From Azolla caroliniana (Eukaryota; Polypodiophyta), in the NCBI GenBank assembly GCA_043228905.1, contig JBHGNT010000021.1:11470001-11534000 (forward strand): DNA of 64,000 nucleotides, read 5' to 3'. Shown here one piece after another: positions 11,484 to 22,064 of this stretch. Both the position numbers and the translations under genes were made by a program. Within the stretch, counting starts at the first letter, position 1; every line of letters starts with the position of its first letter. The notes under the pieces were generated by a model. The model was not told the origin of the DNA and did not search any database. It was given only the letters and a program-made list of their open reading frames with translations.

Positions 11484-12640
11484 TCAGATTATTCAACAAT
11501 GGTGTAGGGGGATGATGCATAATTTCTTGAGGGGATTAGGAGACTAATCTCATTATGTTTTTTGATACAGGTTCTCGATGGTATAAATCGAGATGGTTGT
11601 TGTGGTCATTGAAGCAAATTGTCTATTTTGTAAGGATGAGAGAATCATGGTGGTCTTGGGGGCTGAAGCAATGTTTTTTATGAGGGGATGACGATAGCAC
11701 ATTCAATCTATTTTTTGTTTGTACAGGACTTCAATGGCAAACGAATAGACAGTTGATGTGGAAAATGAAGAAAATCGTAACGGATGAGTGACGTTGTTGT
11801 CGGGGAAGAAGCGGAATTTCCAGAGGGGATTAAGAGAGTAGTGTCATTATGTTTTTGTTTGGTATGTAAAGGTTTTGCTATGATATGGCGAGATGGTTGT
11901 TGTGGACGTTTGTGTGTAGTAGTCGGTGACATGTTTGTGTGTAGTAGTCGGTGACATGTTTCTCTCTATTTTTTATTTATTTTTTGTTTGTATAGGACTA
12001 CACAGCTGGTTGATGTGGAGAATGAAGAAACTTGGAGAGGATGAGGATAGCACATTTCTATAGAGGATGAGTGACGATGGTGTAGGGGGATGAAGCATAA
12101 TTTCATGAGGGGATTAGGAGCGTAATCTCATTCTGTTTTTTTGGTACAGGTTCTCGGTGGTATAAATCGAGATGGTTGATGTGATCATTGAAGCAAATTC
12201 TTTATTTTTTAAGGATGAGTGAATCATGGTGTTGTTGGGGGCTGAAGCAATGGTTTTATGAGAGGATGAGGATAGCACATTCACTCTATTTTTTGTTTGT
12301 ACAGAACTTCAATGGCAAACAAACAGACGGTTGATGTGGAAAATGAAGAAAATTGTAAAGGATGAGTGACGTTGGTGTCGGGGGAAGAAGCGGAATTTCA
12401 TGAGGGGATTAAGAGAGTAGTGTCATTATGTTTTTTGTTTGGTATGTACAGGTTTTGCTATGCTAGGGTGAGATGGTTGCTGTGGACATTTGTGGTAGTC
12501 GGTGACATGTTGGTTGGGGAAAAGGAAGCATGTTTTCTTTGTTTGATAAGGATGAGTGATGATGTTGTTGCGAGCTGAAGCAAACTTTTATGAGGGGACG
12601 ACGAAAGTAGAAGCATTTTCTTTTGCAAGTGTCTGTTGTA
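11484..12640. repeat. 578-bp tandem duplication with internal sub-repeats
   Basis: The segment beginning GGTGTAGGGGGATG at 11501 recurs at 12079, and GATGAGTGACGTTG at 11783 recurs at 12361. Both offsets are 578 bp and the intervening sequence aligns throughout. Each unit contains two related sub-units of about 290 bp. Short pyrimidine-rich tracts ending in TACAGG recur in each. No coding frame spans it. Confidence 0.85.
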
Positions 12641-12752
12641 TTCATCGAAGTATATTCTAAATTATTATATCCAGAAGATTGTGGTTCAAAACTTCAACGA
12701 AATGCAAGTACACACATGTTGAAGGAAACAGTTGTAGGGCAGCAAGGAAAGT

Positions 12753-13064
12753 TTGGTTTGTACATATGCAACACCTACAGATTATGTTGTCTTTGTGCTT
12801 CCGAAAGCTTGTGCTAAACTGAAAGTTGTGGAAAATGGCCAACAAATACATGCACATATTTGTGGAAATAGGGTAGTGGAGAGTAATGTTTTTTATTTAA
12901 TGGATATGTATTCAAAAGCTGGTGGGATAGATCAAGTCAAAGATGTAGTCAATAAGGTTTGGTTTAGTGATGTGGTGCCATGGAAGGCATTAATAGCACG
13001 ACTGGTCTTCATGATAGTTGGAAGGTTTACAACATATGCAATGTCAAGGGACCATCTCAGATGA
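12753..13064 (+). pseudogene. Pentatricopeptide-repeat (PPR) gene remnant
   Basis: The frame contains 'ACAKLKVVENGQQIHAHI', 'ESNVFYLMDMYSKAGGIDQ' and 'SDVVPWKALIARLV'. These match PLS-type plant PPR repeats (usual forms: ACA...G.QIHA.., ..N.L.DMYSKCG, DVVSWNALI). Such proteins normally bind organellar RNA for editing or splicing. Only about 100 codons survive, the flanks are out of frame, and there is no start context or targeting peptide, so this is a broken fragment. Confidence 0.72.
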
Positions 13065-13362
13065 TTAGCTGACATGTTGGATCACTTGAAAAAGCAAAAG
13101 GAGGAGCAATGTGAGGATGCGTTGATCAAGTCAAGAAGATGCAACTTCAACGAAATTCTGGAGATGACGTCACATACATGAACTATTTGTTATGCTTCCC
13201 GTTCGAAAGATTGTTTACTGCAATGTTCTCATTATAGGATATGCTTCCAATTCAAAACCAGGTTGAATCTTCTGTCACAGTTGTAGGTACTATAAAAGCT
13301 AAAGTTGCTACTAGCATTGGAGCATTAGAAAAGGGCAAAGAAATGATGTAAAGATTGAGGAG

Positions 13363-13551
13363 ATGGACAGGCTGAAGAGAAACCAAGACATGGGCAGGTT
13401 GAAGAGAAACCATGTTGTTAGCAATGCATTGTTTGATCTATATGATACGTGTGGACTCTTACAGAAAGTACATGAACTATTGCAGATGCTTCCATTTCGA
13501 AAGATAGTCTCCAGCAATGTTTTCATTATAGTTCAGTGTTTAAGCCAATGA
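13363..13551 (+). pseudogene. Second PPR remnant
   Basis: A 62-codon frame includes 'SNALFDLYDTCGLLQKVHELL' and 'MLPFRKIVSSNVFI'. This is the shape of a PPR motif pair (NALIDLY..CG...., LP.RNVVSWN..I). It lies 300 bp downstream of the first remnant and probably belongs to the same decayed gene. The intervening text around 13170-13230 ('VMLPVRKIVYCNVLIIGYAS'-like in another frame) supports this. Confidence 0.55.
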
Positions 13552-13559
13552 TTACATGT

Positions 13560-16130
13560 AATGGAAAGAACATTCTCGTAGGTGTTCACTGTTCTTTGTA
13601 CTTTTATACTCTAACTCTTTGTAGTTTTTATTGGTCTACCATGGTTACAGCCTTTATAAGATTGTTAGTGTAATCATTTTGTCATGGATGTAGAAGTTCT
13701 ACTAATGAAGAAGATGTTTTTTTGGTAAATAAAATAAAATGAATTAGATTATTCATATTGGTAGTTGTATTTCATATGGGATTGGCAAATGCCCTTACAT
13801 AACAATGATAAGAATCACAAGGACCTTACATATAGCATTAAATACTAGTTGTCATTGATTACATGGTGGAATCTTCATGTACCTTGGATCTCTATCTAGG
13901 AATGCCAAGTACATAGTACTTCTATAGCAGTTGACTTAGAGTCAAGTATCAGGTAACTATTGTAACCTAGTTATTTTGACTACAATATTTAAGTGGAATG
14001 ATGAAACCATCAAGGGATATAGTGGGTATGATAATCTGCCATATTGCTGTAGGTCAACTATAACTAACCCATGTCGTCTCGATGTTTACGATGAGTACGC
14101 TACTTTTATCAACCGTTTCACCTTCAACTCATTAAACCCTAGGTTAGGCTCGTCCAAAATATAGCTAAAGGAGGGCCATTTTCTGGCTCGTTTGTACTTA
14201 CAAATTGCTCAAGTAATGCAAGTTTCATGTACAGGCTATGTTGGGCATTCCATAATCTTCAAGTCATCAATGACATGTAGTTGCTTCATTAGTGTCTCAC
14301 GTGGCTCCATGTCCAATGCATGCTTTAAGAAAGTCTAGAAGGCAACAATTTGTCGTTATCTATAGTTTCTTTGAGTGTGAAGAAGATATATCATATGACA
14401 AATAGTAATGTGTCCTTTTGCCCTTTTTAAAATCCAGCTTGGCCTCGAACCATTCACTCATGTCATGCGTATAGATCCGTATATTTTGGCCAAGGTGTTC
14501 CCAAGCATGATAGTCATGTGGTTACAAGTAACTAGTTACTAGAGAGAAAGAGAGAGTATGTATACGCACGCATGTATGAAGTGCGTTGCCCACATTTCCA
14601 AACTTCATTGAAGAAAACATGTATGCATATCTTGATTCTCATTAAAGAGATTGTAAGCAAACATGTGACCTTGGTTGAGCCCATACATACTAGTTTCTCA
14701 TTATATACATTGAGAAATGTAGCCTGAAAAGAAAGCTAATTTTATTTTAAATACACCCTTTTTAGGCGTAAGAGTTTTGAATAAAACTCAAAGATAGCTG
14801 GCTACTATTATATACCTACTACTATATGTGTATATGTGTATTATATGAATGTTCTGGGTACACGAGAAACAAAATCACCCATGTTTGTTTGAATTCCTGC
14901 TTTTTTGGTAAAAGAAAACGAGGAAAGAGATATTTTAATTCTTAAATTTTGATAAACGAGGAAGAAAGATTAAATACATGTTTGCATTGTATTTTAGTAA
15001 AAGAGAAGGAAGTGATATTGTAAGTCTGAATTTTCGTCGTCAAATACATAAAGGAGAAGGGAAGGGGGGATACTTAATATCTATATATATAATATATATA
15101 TATACATATAATACATACTCCAAAGTTGGACTATTAGAGACAACAAACAATTGATGGAGGGGCTTCATATGGATTAATGAATGCATATTTGTGGGAGGGG
15201 TAATATTACCCCTAAAACTACTTACGTGCCTCTATATCTAGTTTATGCAAGACCTTGCCTCTCTACGAGATTTTTTATGATGAGGTAGTTAGTTACCCAT
15301 CCCATCTTATCATTGTTTCTCTTGATCAAATAAGCAACTATTTGATTCTAGGCTATTCTCGAAAGGAGCCCATGCAATCTCGAGGAAAGCAAAGACCATT
15401 GGTGCATGTGGTCCGTGTCGTCTTTCAGAGGATAGCTGACACACGAAGAAGACCACCTAGTATAACAATAGTAACTATAGTGGTGGTGCCATCAACTTTT
15501 TAGTGAGAGTCACTGGTAAAAGTCATGGTTTGTGGTGGTGGTGGGGGGGGGGGAGCATGTGCATGTATTTCTTTCTTTCGTCGATTTAAATTCTCATGGA
15601 CTGTGCAATAATACCCAAGAGATTATCTCCTATCATTGCGGCAATGGAATGGAGTGCTACCATCCAACCCCAATCTAGGTTTTCCCTTACTTAGCAAACA
15701 GAACACACACACACACACACACACACACAATGGTCAGTGAGAGAGAGAGAAAGAGAGAGAGAGATCAGAGACGATCACGTTGGATACTTTGCTTGCGAGA
15801 CGCCTCTCGATTATCTTCCATATACTTTACAAAGGTCATGGCAGTCTCGATTGGAGAGAGAGAGAACTCAGAAGAAGCGAAGGCCCAACAATGCCCGTCT
15901 TTAGAAAGAGAGAGAGATTATATATGTATGTATGTGAGTTTCCGGGGGTGTGTATACGTGCTTTTGCTCTATTGCTTAGTAATCAATTAGCTAGGCCAAT
16001 AGATACGTTGCAGTTGCTGCTACTGTCTATGATCTATGTATGTAAAAGTGTATGTGTGTGGCAGGCATGCAACATGTATCGCAAGGAGTAACAAAATTAA
16101 AACGAGGTAAAAACCAACGCACACACCCTG
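13560..16130. other. AT-rich non-coding stretch
   Basis: No convincing gene is seen. It holds short simple repeats: (AT)n at about 15085-15115, a G run at 15542-15553, (CA)n at 15704-15729 and GA-rich runs at 15738-15765 and 15860-15915. Confidence 0.5.
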
Positions 16131-16161
16131 AGAGAGAGAGAGAGAGGTAGGTTGCCCATAT

Positions 16162-16229
16162 GGATGTAGCTCAATTGGTAAGGTTGCCCAATGGAGACCA
16201 GGTGGTCATGGGTTCAACCCCTACATTCC
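16162..16229 (+). repeat. tRNA-like SINE head
   Basis: The 68 bp can fold like a tRNA. GGATGTA at the start pairs with TACATTC at the end. An A box (TAGCTCAATTGG) and a B box (GGGTTCAACCC) are at the expected spacing. RNA polymerase III promoters of plant SINEs have this layout. The anticodon arm is poor, so a working tRNA is unlikely. Confidence 0.6.
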
Positions 16230-16236
16230 ATAGGCC

Positions 16237-16960
16237 ATGGCATTTAGTGAATTAAGAGATATATAAGAAGTATATAATAGAAAGGTGAGGTAGTAGTTGG
16301 GTTTCAAACCCACTACGCAATGCTTGTAGTGCTAATAACTTACCATTAGGGTAAGGTAATTACAATAAGAAAAAGTGACATCTAGTGAATTAAGAGATAT
16401 ATATGAAGTATATAATAGAGAGGTAGTGAATTAAGAGATATATATGAAGTATATAATAGAGAGGTGAGGAAGTTGGGTTTCAAACCCATTATAATAGAGA
16501 GGTAGTGAATTAAGAGATATATATGAAGTATATAATAGAGAGGTGAGGAAGTTGGGTTTCAAACCCATTATAATAGAGAGGTAGTGAATTAAGAGATATA
16601 TATGAAGTATATAATAGAGAGGTGAGGAAGTTGGGTTTCAAACCCATTACGCAATGCTTGTAGTTAAGTGCTAATAACTTACCATTAGGGTAAGGTAATT
16701 ACAATAAGAAAAAGTGAATTAAGAGATATATATGAAGTATGAAGTATATAATAGAGAGGTAGTGAATTAAGAGATATATATGAAGTATATAATAGAGAGG
16801 TGAGGAAGTTGGGTTTCAAACCCATTACGCAATGCGCAATGCTTGTAGTGCTAATAACTTACCATTAGGGTAAGGTAATTACGATAAGAAAAATACCCTT
16901 ACGCGCGATGCTTGTAGTGCTAATAACTTACCATTAGGGTAAGGTAATTATGATAAGAAA
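16237..16960. repeat. Complex tandem repeat, about 79-bp core unit
   Basis: One module, AGTGAATTAAGAGATATATA, recurs at 16384, 16425, 16504, 16583 and further on, with a 79-bp period in the centre. A second module (GGGTTTCAAACCC, then TTACCATTAGGGTAAGG) recurs at about 16290, 16640, 16815 and 16910. Read on the minus strand, the second module resembles a tRNA-like A box (ACCCTAATGGTAAG) and B box (GGGTTTGAAACCC). The array therefore seems to have grown from a SINE-like unit. Confidence 0.75.
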
Positions 16961-17099
16961 AATGGGTAGGTTCCTAAAAGTTGACGCCCCTCCCATCTTT
17001 CCCTTTTGTTATTTTACCACACAACACACACACACCCACACCCTCATATTGCTTGCTAGAAAGGGTAGCTTGTCTTTCTTAGTTGTGTGACGTGTACCC

Positions 17100-17900
17100 T
17101 TTCCCTTCCCTTCCCTCTCTGTCTGTCTGTCTCTCTGTCTCTCTAGTCTCCACCTTTCTTCTTCTGCTTAGTCTCGAGTCTCCTCTCCCTGGGTTGGTCA
17201 CTCTGAACTCACTCGCTCTTGATTCATTACTTTAATTGAGCTTTTGGTCTCTTTCTCTGTCTCTGTCTCTGTCTACGACAGACAGACAGACAGACAGACA
17301 TCGTAGTCAGCCATAACTCATTGCTCCACCCTTCCCATAAATAATAATAATAATTATATTTACACAAACATACATACATACATACATACATATACATACA
17401 TACATACATATATGTATGTATGTAAATCCCATACATTTATGTGTACATATATGTGATCTGTCTCCTTCTGACTGCTCCCATGTGCTTGTTCTTCTTCATC
17501 TATATCTGTACACATCTCTCTGTCTCACTCTCACTCTGTGCAACATACATCCACACACACTGATCACGTCATGATGGCAGAAAAGGTACCCCGCCCCCCT
17601 CTCCCCACTCACAATTAGCCACAGTATTGTGTGTTGTTGGTATGTGTAGTCTTTTTTCTCTACACACACACACACACACAAACTCTCTCTCTCTCTCTCT
17701 GCCCCTCTTCTACTTACCTCCACACATTGTTGTTCCCTTTAGAGACGTTGTTGATAATACATGCCATACCACTTCTTATCTCTCTCTCTCTCTCATCGCC
17801 TCACGTCTCTGCTACTGCGAGCGGCAGGACACCTACAGCATTCTGGCATCACACACACACACACTCCCTCTCTCTCTCTCTCTCTCTCCCTGCTATGGGT
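17100..17900. promoter_or_regulatory. Pyrimidine-rich upstream region with microsatellites
   Basis: This precedes the gene at 18186. It is rich in CT runs (17115-17150, 17680-17705, 17870-17890), with (GACA)n at 17277-17300, (ATAC)n/(TATG)n at about 17364-17425 and short (CA)n tracts. CT-rich leaders and promoter Y-patches are common in plant genes, so this may be promoter and 5' UTR. No clear TATA box or start site can be assigned. Confidence 0.4.
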
Positions 17901-18185
17901 TTAAGGTAATTAAGTCATCCATTACATGTTGTGTCTGCCCACCACACCAGGTCTCCTTCATCTCCTTCTCTAGAGAGAGAAGAGGAGCGTTGCCCTTGTT
18001 TTGTATTGCATCGATCATCTCTTGTAATTCAACTTTTTGCCTCCTGCGTCGCATATCATCTTCTATATCTATCCATCTATCTATCTGGCCACCGCTGCTG
18101 TTTGCACCACAGAAACATCAGCTATTGGGAGGCAGGCTATAGGTGTGTAAGTGCGTGTGCGTGCAGTAATCGTCCTATATATGTC

Positions 18186-21100
18186 ATGGCTGCAGCGTCT
18201 AGTGCTGCTAGTTCTGATCAATATAGCAGCTTCTCGGGTGAGGCTGCTGGCTCCCTGGGGAGGTCCTCTAGCATGGACGCTCGAGACGGTCTGATCCGCT
18301 CGGACAGCCAACGGCGAACAGCAACAGGCGGCAGCACGTCCGGCAAGGGATCATCATCATCATCACGGATGAAGGGAACGCGGACAGGCAATGATCTTTT
18401 CGTGTGCTTTGCTCCCCGGACAACTCTCAATCTGGTGTCCGGCGCCAGCACTAGGCCGGTTCTCAGTCCTGCGAGAGACAAGGGCATTATTAAGGAGCCA
18501 GGCAGTGGTCGCGCCTCAGGTGGCCGGACCGGCACAGCCACAGGAAGAAGCGGCCTCTCCAGCTCTATCTTCTCCAACACATTAGCCTGCAGTGGTGGTA
18601 CAGCATCGGCGGCTTCATCTTCATCTCATCTTAACAATAAGAAACAGGGGGTTCGCTATAATAATAATAATCATGCTTCTCCGGATGAAGAGCCCACTTC
18701 CCCCAAAGTCACCTGCATTGGCCAGGTTAGGGCTAAATCCAAGCACAGCAAGAGAGCTAAAGCAGTTAAAGGTACAGCACAGGCGGACCGTCCAGCTGCT
18801 AGCTCTGGTCAGTATCTCCGCAAAGGAGGTATGCTGCAGAGAAGCCTAAGAGATCACGAGCCTAGTGCAGCAGGAGAAGCCGTGGATGCTACTACTACAG
18901 CTCACAGTAACAGTAATAGGAAGAAGGAATCCGCGTGCCCTAGCTTTGGCAAAGACTTCTCCTGCTTTGGCCTTCCTTGTGACAATTCCTACGGGAGCGT
19001 ACCCTCTTTCAGGTCAGGAGAGAAGAAGGGCAGCAGTGGGACAGTGCTGGCCAAGTCGCTTGTGCTTCTGCAGGAGGAGGAACGTGGAGAATTGCAGAGG
19101 AAGCAGGAGCTAATGCCGACTACTTCTGTGGTCAGCAACTTGAAGTGTACCACATCAACTAATACCCCCGCTCACAGCACTTGCAGTGCAACGAAGAAGC
19201 CTGAATACACTGCAGAGCCTAGTCATGATGATGATGCTAACCACGTGGATGTGGATGCCGCAGTAGTGTCAACGCCCACGCCCACGCCCACGCCCACGCC
19301 TACGCCTGATGCTATGGCTCAGGCAGCTCCCTCTCCCCGCAGAGACAACTTGCAGCTCCTAGAAGCCTGCCCAAATGCACCGGTCGTGGTGGACACATCA
19401 CTATCGGAAGCAGCTCCTCCTCCGACAGGTAATGTAGAAGAAGAAGAAGAGGAAGAAGAAGATACGTTTGATTCCGAGCCTCAACCTCCGCAGCCCCCTC
19501 CTCCAAACGCTCTGCTGCTCATGCGCAACTACAATAGCAGCGTGGAACGCCTCAGGGTATTCGTTCCTCCCCCTTCCGTCAATCTCACTCTGAAAAGGAG
19601 CATATCTGCTCCAATCCAAAGCCGAAAATTAGGCGATAACGCTGCTGGAGCTGTTGGGGAGCAGGTATCGAGCATGCAATTGGAAACAGAGAATGAGGCG
19701 GAGAGGTTAAGAGGTCAGACCTGTATTAATGTCTCCAGTGCAGACCATAACGAGCAGCTGCCCCCAGTGGGACCGCCAAAATTTGCTGCAACTGCTGCAA
19801 AGGCCTTTCTGCAACGCTGTAAATCTGTCTCTCAGAGTCTGACACGTTCCAGTAACAGTAGTTCTCAAAGCGTAGTGCCAGCGCCATCTGGTGTTCAGCT
19901 GGAATCCGCAGCAGCAGCAGCTAATGCTGAGAGTACTACGTTGAATAGTATAATTAACATCAACAACAATGTAGCAGCAGCAGCCAGGAAATCACCGGAC
20001 ACCAACATTACTGCTGCAGCTGCGGACACGCGGCCTGCAGTTCTGGAGAGTGCTTTGGAACATGGATCTGGGGATGACCAACGAAGTGGCGGTGGTGGAA
20101 CTGGTGAGCTATATCTGGTGAAAGAAGCAGTGTCAAGGAGGAGGTCTGATTCAGAGGCACTCAAAGTTTCATTAGATGTAGTTCCAGAAACGTGGCTATG
20201 GGAGGCTTGGACCAATGCCCGCCAGCAATCGAGCAGCAAGGAAGTAAGCGAAGGCGCCGGTGGTGGCATGGCATCTGAGCCTAGGAGGAGGAGGAGACAA
20301 GACATGAAGCAAGTGGGAGGTGCAATTGCAGCTGAGTGGCTTGATGCGGAGCTGGAAGCTTCTCTGTGGAAAAGCTGCGAAGTGAGCAGTACAGCCCGCA
20401 TGACTGCAGCTCTTCAGAAGGAGTATTCTATGTCAAGGAGTACTGATGATGGGCAGAAATTCCAGAAATCGGGCTCTTCTGTAGATCAATTCCTCGATGC
20501 AGAGGTTGAGGCCACGTTATGGAGGAGCTGCAGTCTAGTTGCCTCTTCTTCACACATAGGGAATGGCGCACAATCAGTTGTTCAGCAAGAGCAAGTGGCT
20601 GAAGAAGAAGCGGATCGAATGACCTTCTTCAAGTCTCACGATGTTGTTGCTGCTGAAGAAGATGAAGTAACGGCGGCTGCTGCTGCTGCTGCTGATGCTA
20701 CTAAGGCAGTAATGTCTAATAGTCCAGAGGGGATGATGCTTAGCAGTGCGTCTATTAGCTGCTTCAGGCGGAGCTTGAGCGTAGGCCAGGTGCCAGGAGT
20801 GGCGATGGCACAGATAAGCTGTGGGAAAAGACCCGGAGGTGCTTTATATTCTCTGCGGAGAAGTGCGAGTGTTGGAGCTAAATATGAAGTGGAAACTGAT
20901 CAAGGCGGAGACAAATTACACAGTAGCAGCATCGGCTGCAGCTTCAATGTGGCCGCTGCCACTGCTGCTGCTGCTGCTGCTGCTGATAGACAGACGCTTC
21001 AACACAGCAGCTGCATAAGTACTGGAAAGGTATCTGAATCAGATGTTGCCGAGCACTCCTCAGATCAAACAATCTCCCATCAGAACCCACGGCTGCCTCT

Positions 21101-22064
21101 CAATCCGACGTTAGATCCAAGTGAAGATCAGCGATTTCAACAAGGAGAGGCGCCCGTGCCCCATCTACAAATACAAAGCCCTGGCGGAGGGGATCATCAG
21201 AACCTTGACTCACTGATGACGAATAGCAGCAGCTTCAGTTCTAGTAGCCCTCAAGTCGTTTCTGATACTACAGGCGAGATATTGTTGGAGATGGTTGAGG
21301 ATCAACAGCAAGGCAGATCATGTAATGACCCTTCTTCAGGGCAATCAGAAGCAAAAAGGTTGGAGAATGATGAGGAGGAAGCCCTGAGCCGCAATAGTAG
21401 TGTTGAGATTGATGAGACAGCGCATGAGGTACTGCTACTAGCCCATGTGGGAGGCGCACCGTCACCATCATCTGTATTGGATCAGCCGGCGGTTTCCTCT
21501 CCATCATCGGCAGGGGGTAATAATGTGCTGCCACCTGCGCATCATCAACCAGCAGTTAATTCAGGTAACAGTGGATCGGTCCTAATTGTGAGCTTATACG
21601 ACGAATTGGAGGGGGCATTCAGGCTATCAGTGCAGCAGCAGCAGCAGCGACAAGAGGAGAAAGAGAAGGTGGGGGAGGGGGAGGAGGTTAAGGAGGCAGC
21701 AGGTCTTGATGATGATCATCTCCAGATGAAGAAGCAGACACAACAGAAGGCGGTGCTCATGGAGGCGCTCTCAGTACATTATATCCAACAAGCAGCAGCG
21801 GCAGCAGCAGCAGCAGCTCACGTCCGGCAAGCGACGGCAGCAGCAGGAATGGCGGCGCGGGGGGCTGGTTGCCGCCATGGAGGCCTCCTCAGGAAAGCCA
21901 TAAGTGGGAAGGAGCAGGCTTCTCTAACCTCCTCCTCTGCAACTAATAATAGTAGTAGTAGTAGCAGTAGTAGTAGTGCAGTGGCTGCTGTTGCCACTGC
22001 TGCAGTAGCATTGTCGAGGCTACAGAGATGCAAGTCTGAGCCTGTCAGATTAGCATCCTACTGA
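18186..22064 (+). CDS. Plant-specific Ser/Ala-rich protein of unknown function (SPKVTCIGQVR family)
   Basis: A single uninterrupted frame gives about 1292 aa from the Met at 18186. The frame is open back to a Met at 17931, but that part translates CT-rich leader, so I prefer the later start (MAAASSAASSDQYSS). The clearest family mark is 'PTSPKVTCIGQVR' near residue 171, known from plant proteins without an assigned role; 'NALLLMR' further on is also typical. Short basic-Ser motifs recur (KRSISAP, QRCKSVS, RRSLSVG, RRSASVG and C-terminal QRCKSEP), resembling kinase or 14-3-3 sites. Two near-identical blocks, 'WLDAELEASLWKSC' (about residue 717) and 'FLDAEVEATLWRSC' (about 768), follow 'PETWLWEAW'. 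Poly-Ala, poly-Ser, Gln, Glu and Pro-Thr runs suggest disorder. No membrane segment or enzyme domain is seen. It is the only convincing host gene here. An intron in the 5' UTR cannot be excluded. Confidence 0.85.
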   Translation: MAAASSAASSDQYSSFSGEAAGSLGRSSSMDARDGLIRSDSQRRTATGGSTSGKGSSSSSRMKGTRTGNDLFVCFAPRTTLNLVSGASTRPVLSPARDKGIIKEPGSGRASGGRTGTATGRSGLSSSIFSNTLACSGGTASAASSSSHLNNKKQGVRYNNNNHASPDEEPTSPKVTCIGQVRAKSKHSKRAKAVKGTAQADRPAASSGQYLRKGGMLQRSLRDHEPSAAGEAVDATTTAHSNSNRKKESACPSFGKDFSCFGLPCDNSYGSVPSFRSGEKKGSSGTVLAKSLVLLQEEERGELQRKQELMPTTSVVSNLKCTTSTNTPAHSTCSATKKPEYTAEPSHDDDANHVDVDAAVVSTPTPTPTPTPTPDAMAQAAPSPRRDNLQLLEACPNAPVVVDTSLSEAAPPPTGNVEEEEEEEEDTFDSEPQPPQPPPPNALLLMRNYNSSVERLRVFVPPPSVNLTLKRSISAPIQSRKLGDNAAGAVGEQVSSMQLETENEAERLRGQTCINVSSADHNEQLPPVGPPKFAATAAKAFLQRCKSVSQSLTRSSNSSSQSVVPAPSGVQLESAAAAANAESTTLNSIININNNVAAAARKSPDTNITAAAADTRPAVLESALEHGSGDDQRSGGGGTGELYLVKEAVSRRRSDSEALKVSLDVVPETWLWEAWTNARQQSSSKEVSEGAGGGMASEPRRRRRQDMKQVGGAIAAEWLDAELEASLWKSCEVSSTARMTAALQKEYSMSRSTDDGQKFQKSGSSVDQFLDAEVEATLWRSCSLVASSSHIGNGAQSVVQQEQVAEEEADRMTFFKSHDVVAAEEDEVTAAAAAAADATKAVMSNSPEGMMLSSASISCFRRSLSVGQVPGVAMAQISCGKRPGGALYSLRRSASVGAKYEVETDQGGDKLHSSSIGCSFNVAAATAAAAAAADRQTLQHSSCISTGKVSESDVAEHSSDQTISHQNPRLPLNPTLDPSEDQRFQQGEAPVPHLQIQSPGGGDHQNLDSLMTNSSSFSSSSPQVVSDTTGEILLEMVEDQQQGRSCNDPSSGQSEAKRLENDEEEALSRNSSVEIDETAHEVLLLAHVGGAPSPSSVLDQPAVSSPSSAGGNNVLPPAHHQPAVNSGNSGSVLIVSLYDELEGAFRLSVQQQQQRQEEKEKVGEGEEVKEAAGLDDDHLQMKKQTQQKAVLMEALSVHYIQQAAAAAAAAAHVRQATAAAGMAARGAGCRHGGLLRKAISGKEQASLTSSSATNNSSSSSSSSSAVAAVATAAVALSRLQRCKSEPVRLASY

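Noticed and set aside
15255-15503. An 82-codon plus-strand frame as a small gene
   Set aside because: No motif, start context or neighbouring support.
16162-16229. A functional tRNA gene
   Set aside because: Acceptor and T arms pair, but the D and anticodon arms do not form properly; a SINE head is simpler.
16237-16960. CRISPR-like array
   Set aside because: Repeats are contiguous without unique spacers, and the context is a plant nuclear genome.
17931-18185. N-terminal extension of the host gene
   Set aside because: The extra 85 codons translate CT-rich leader sequence of no protein character; the Met at 18186 gives a Ser/Ala-rich start like the rest of the protein.
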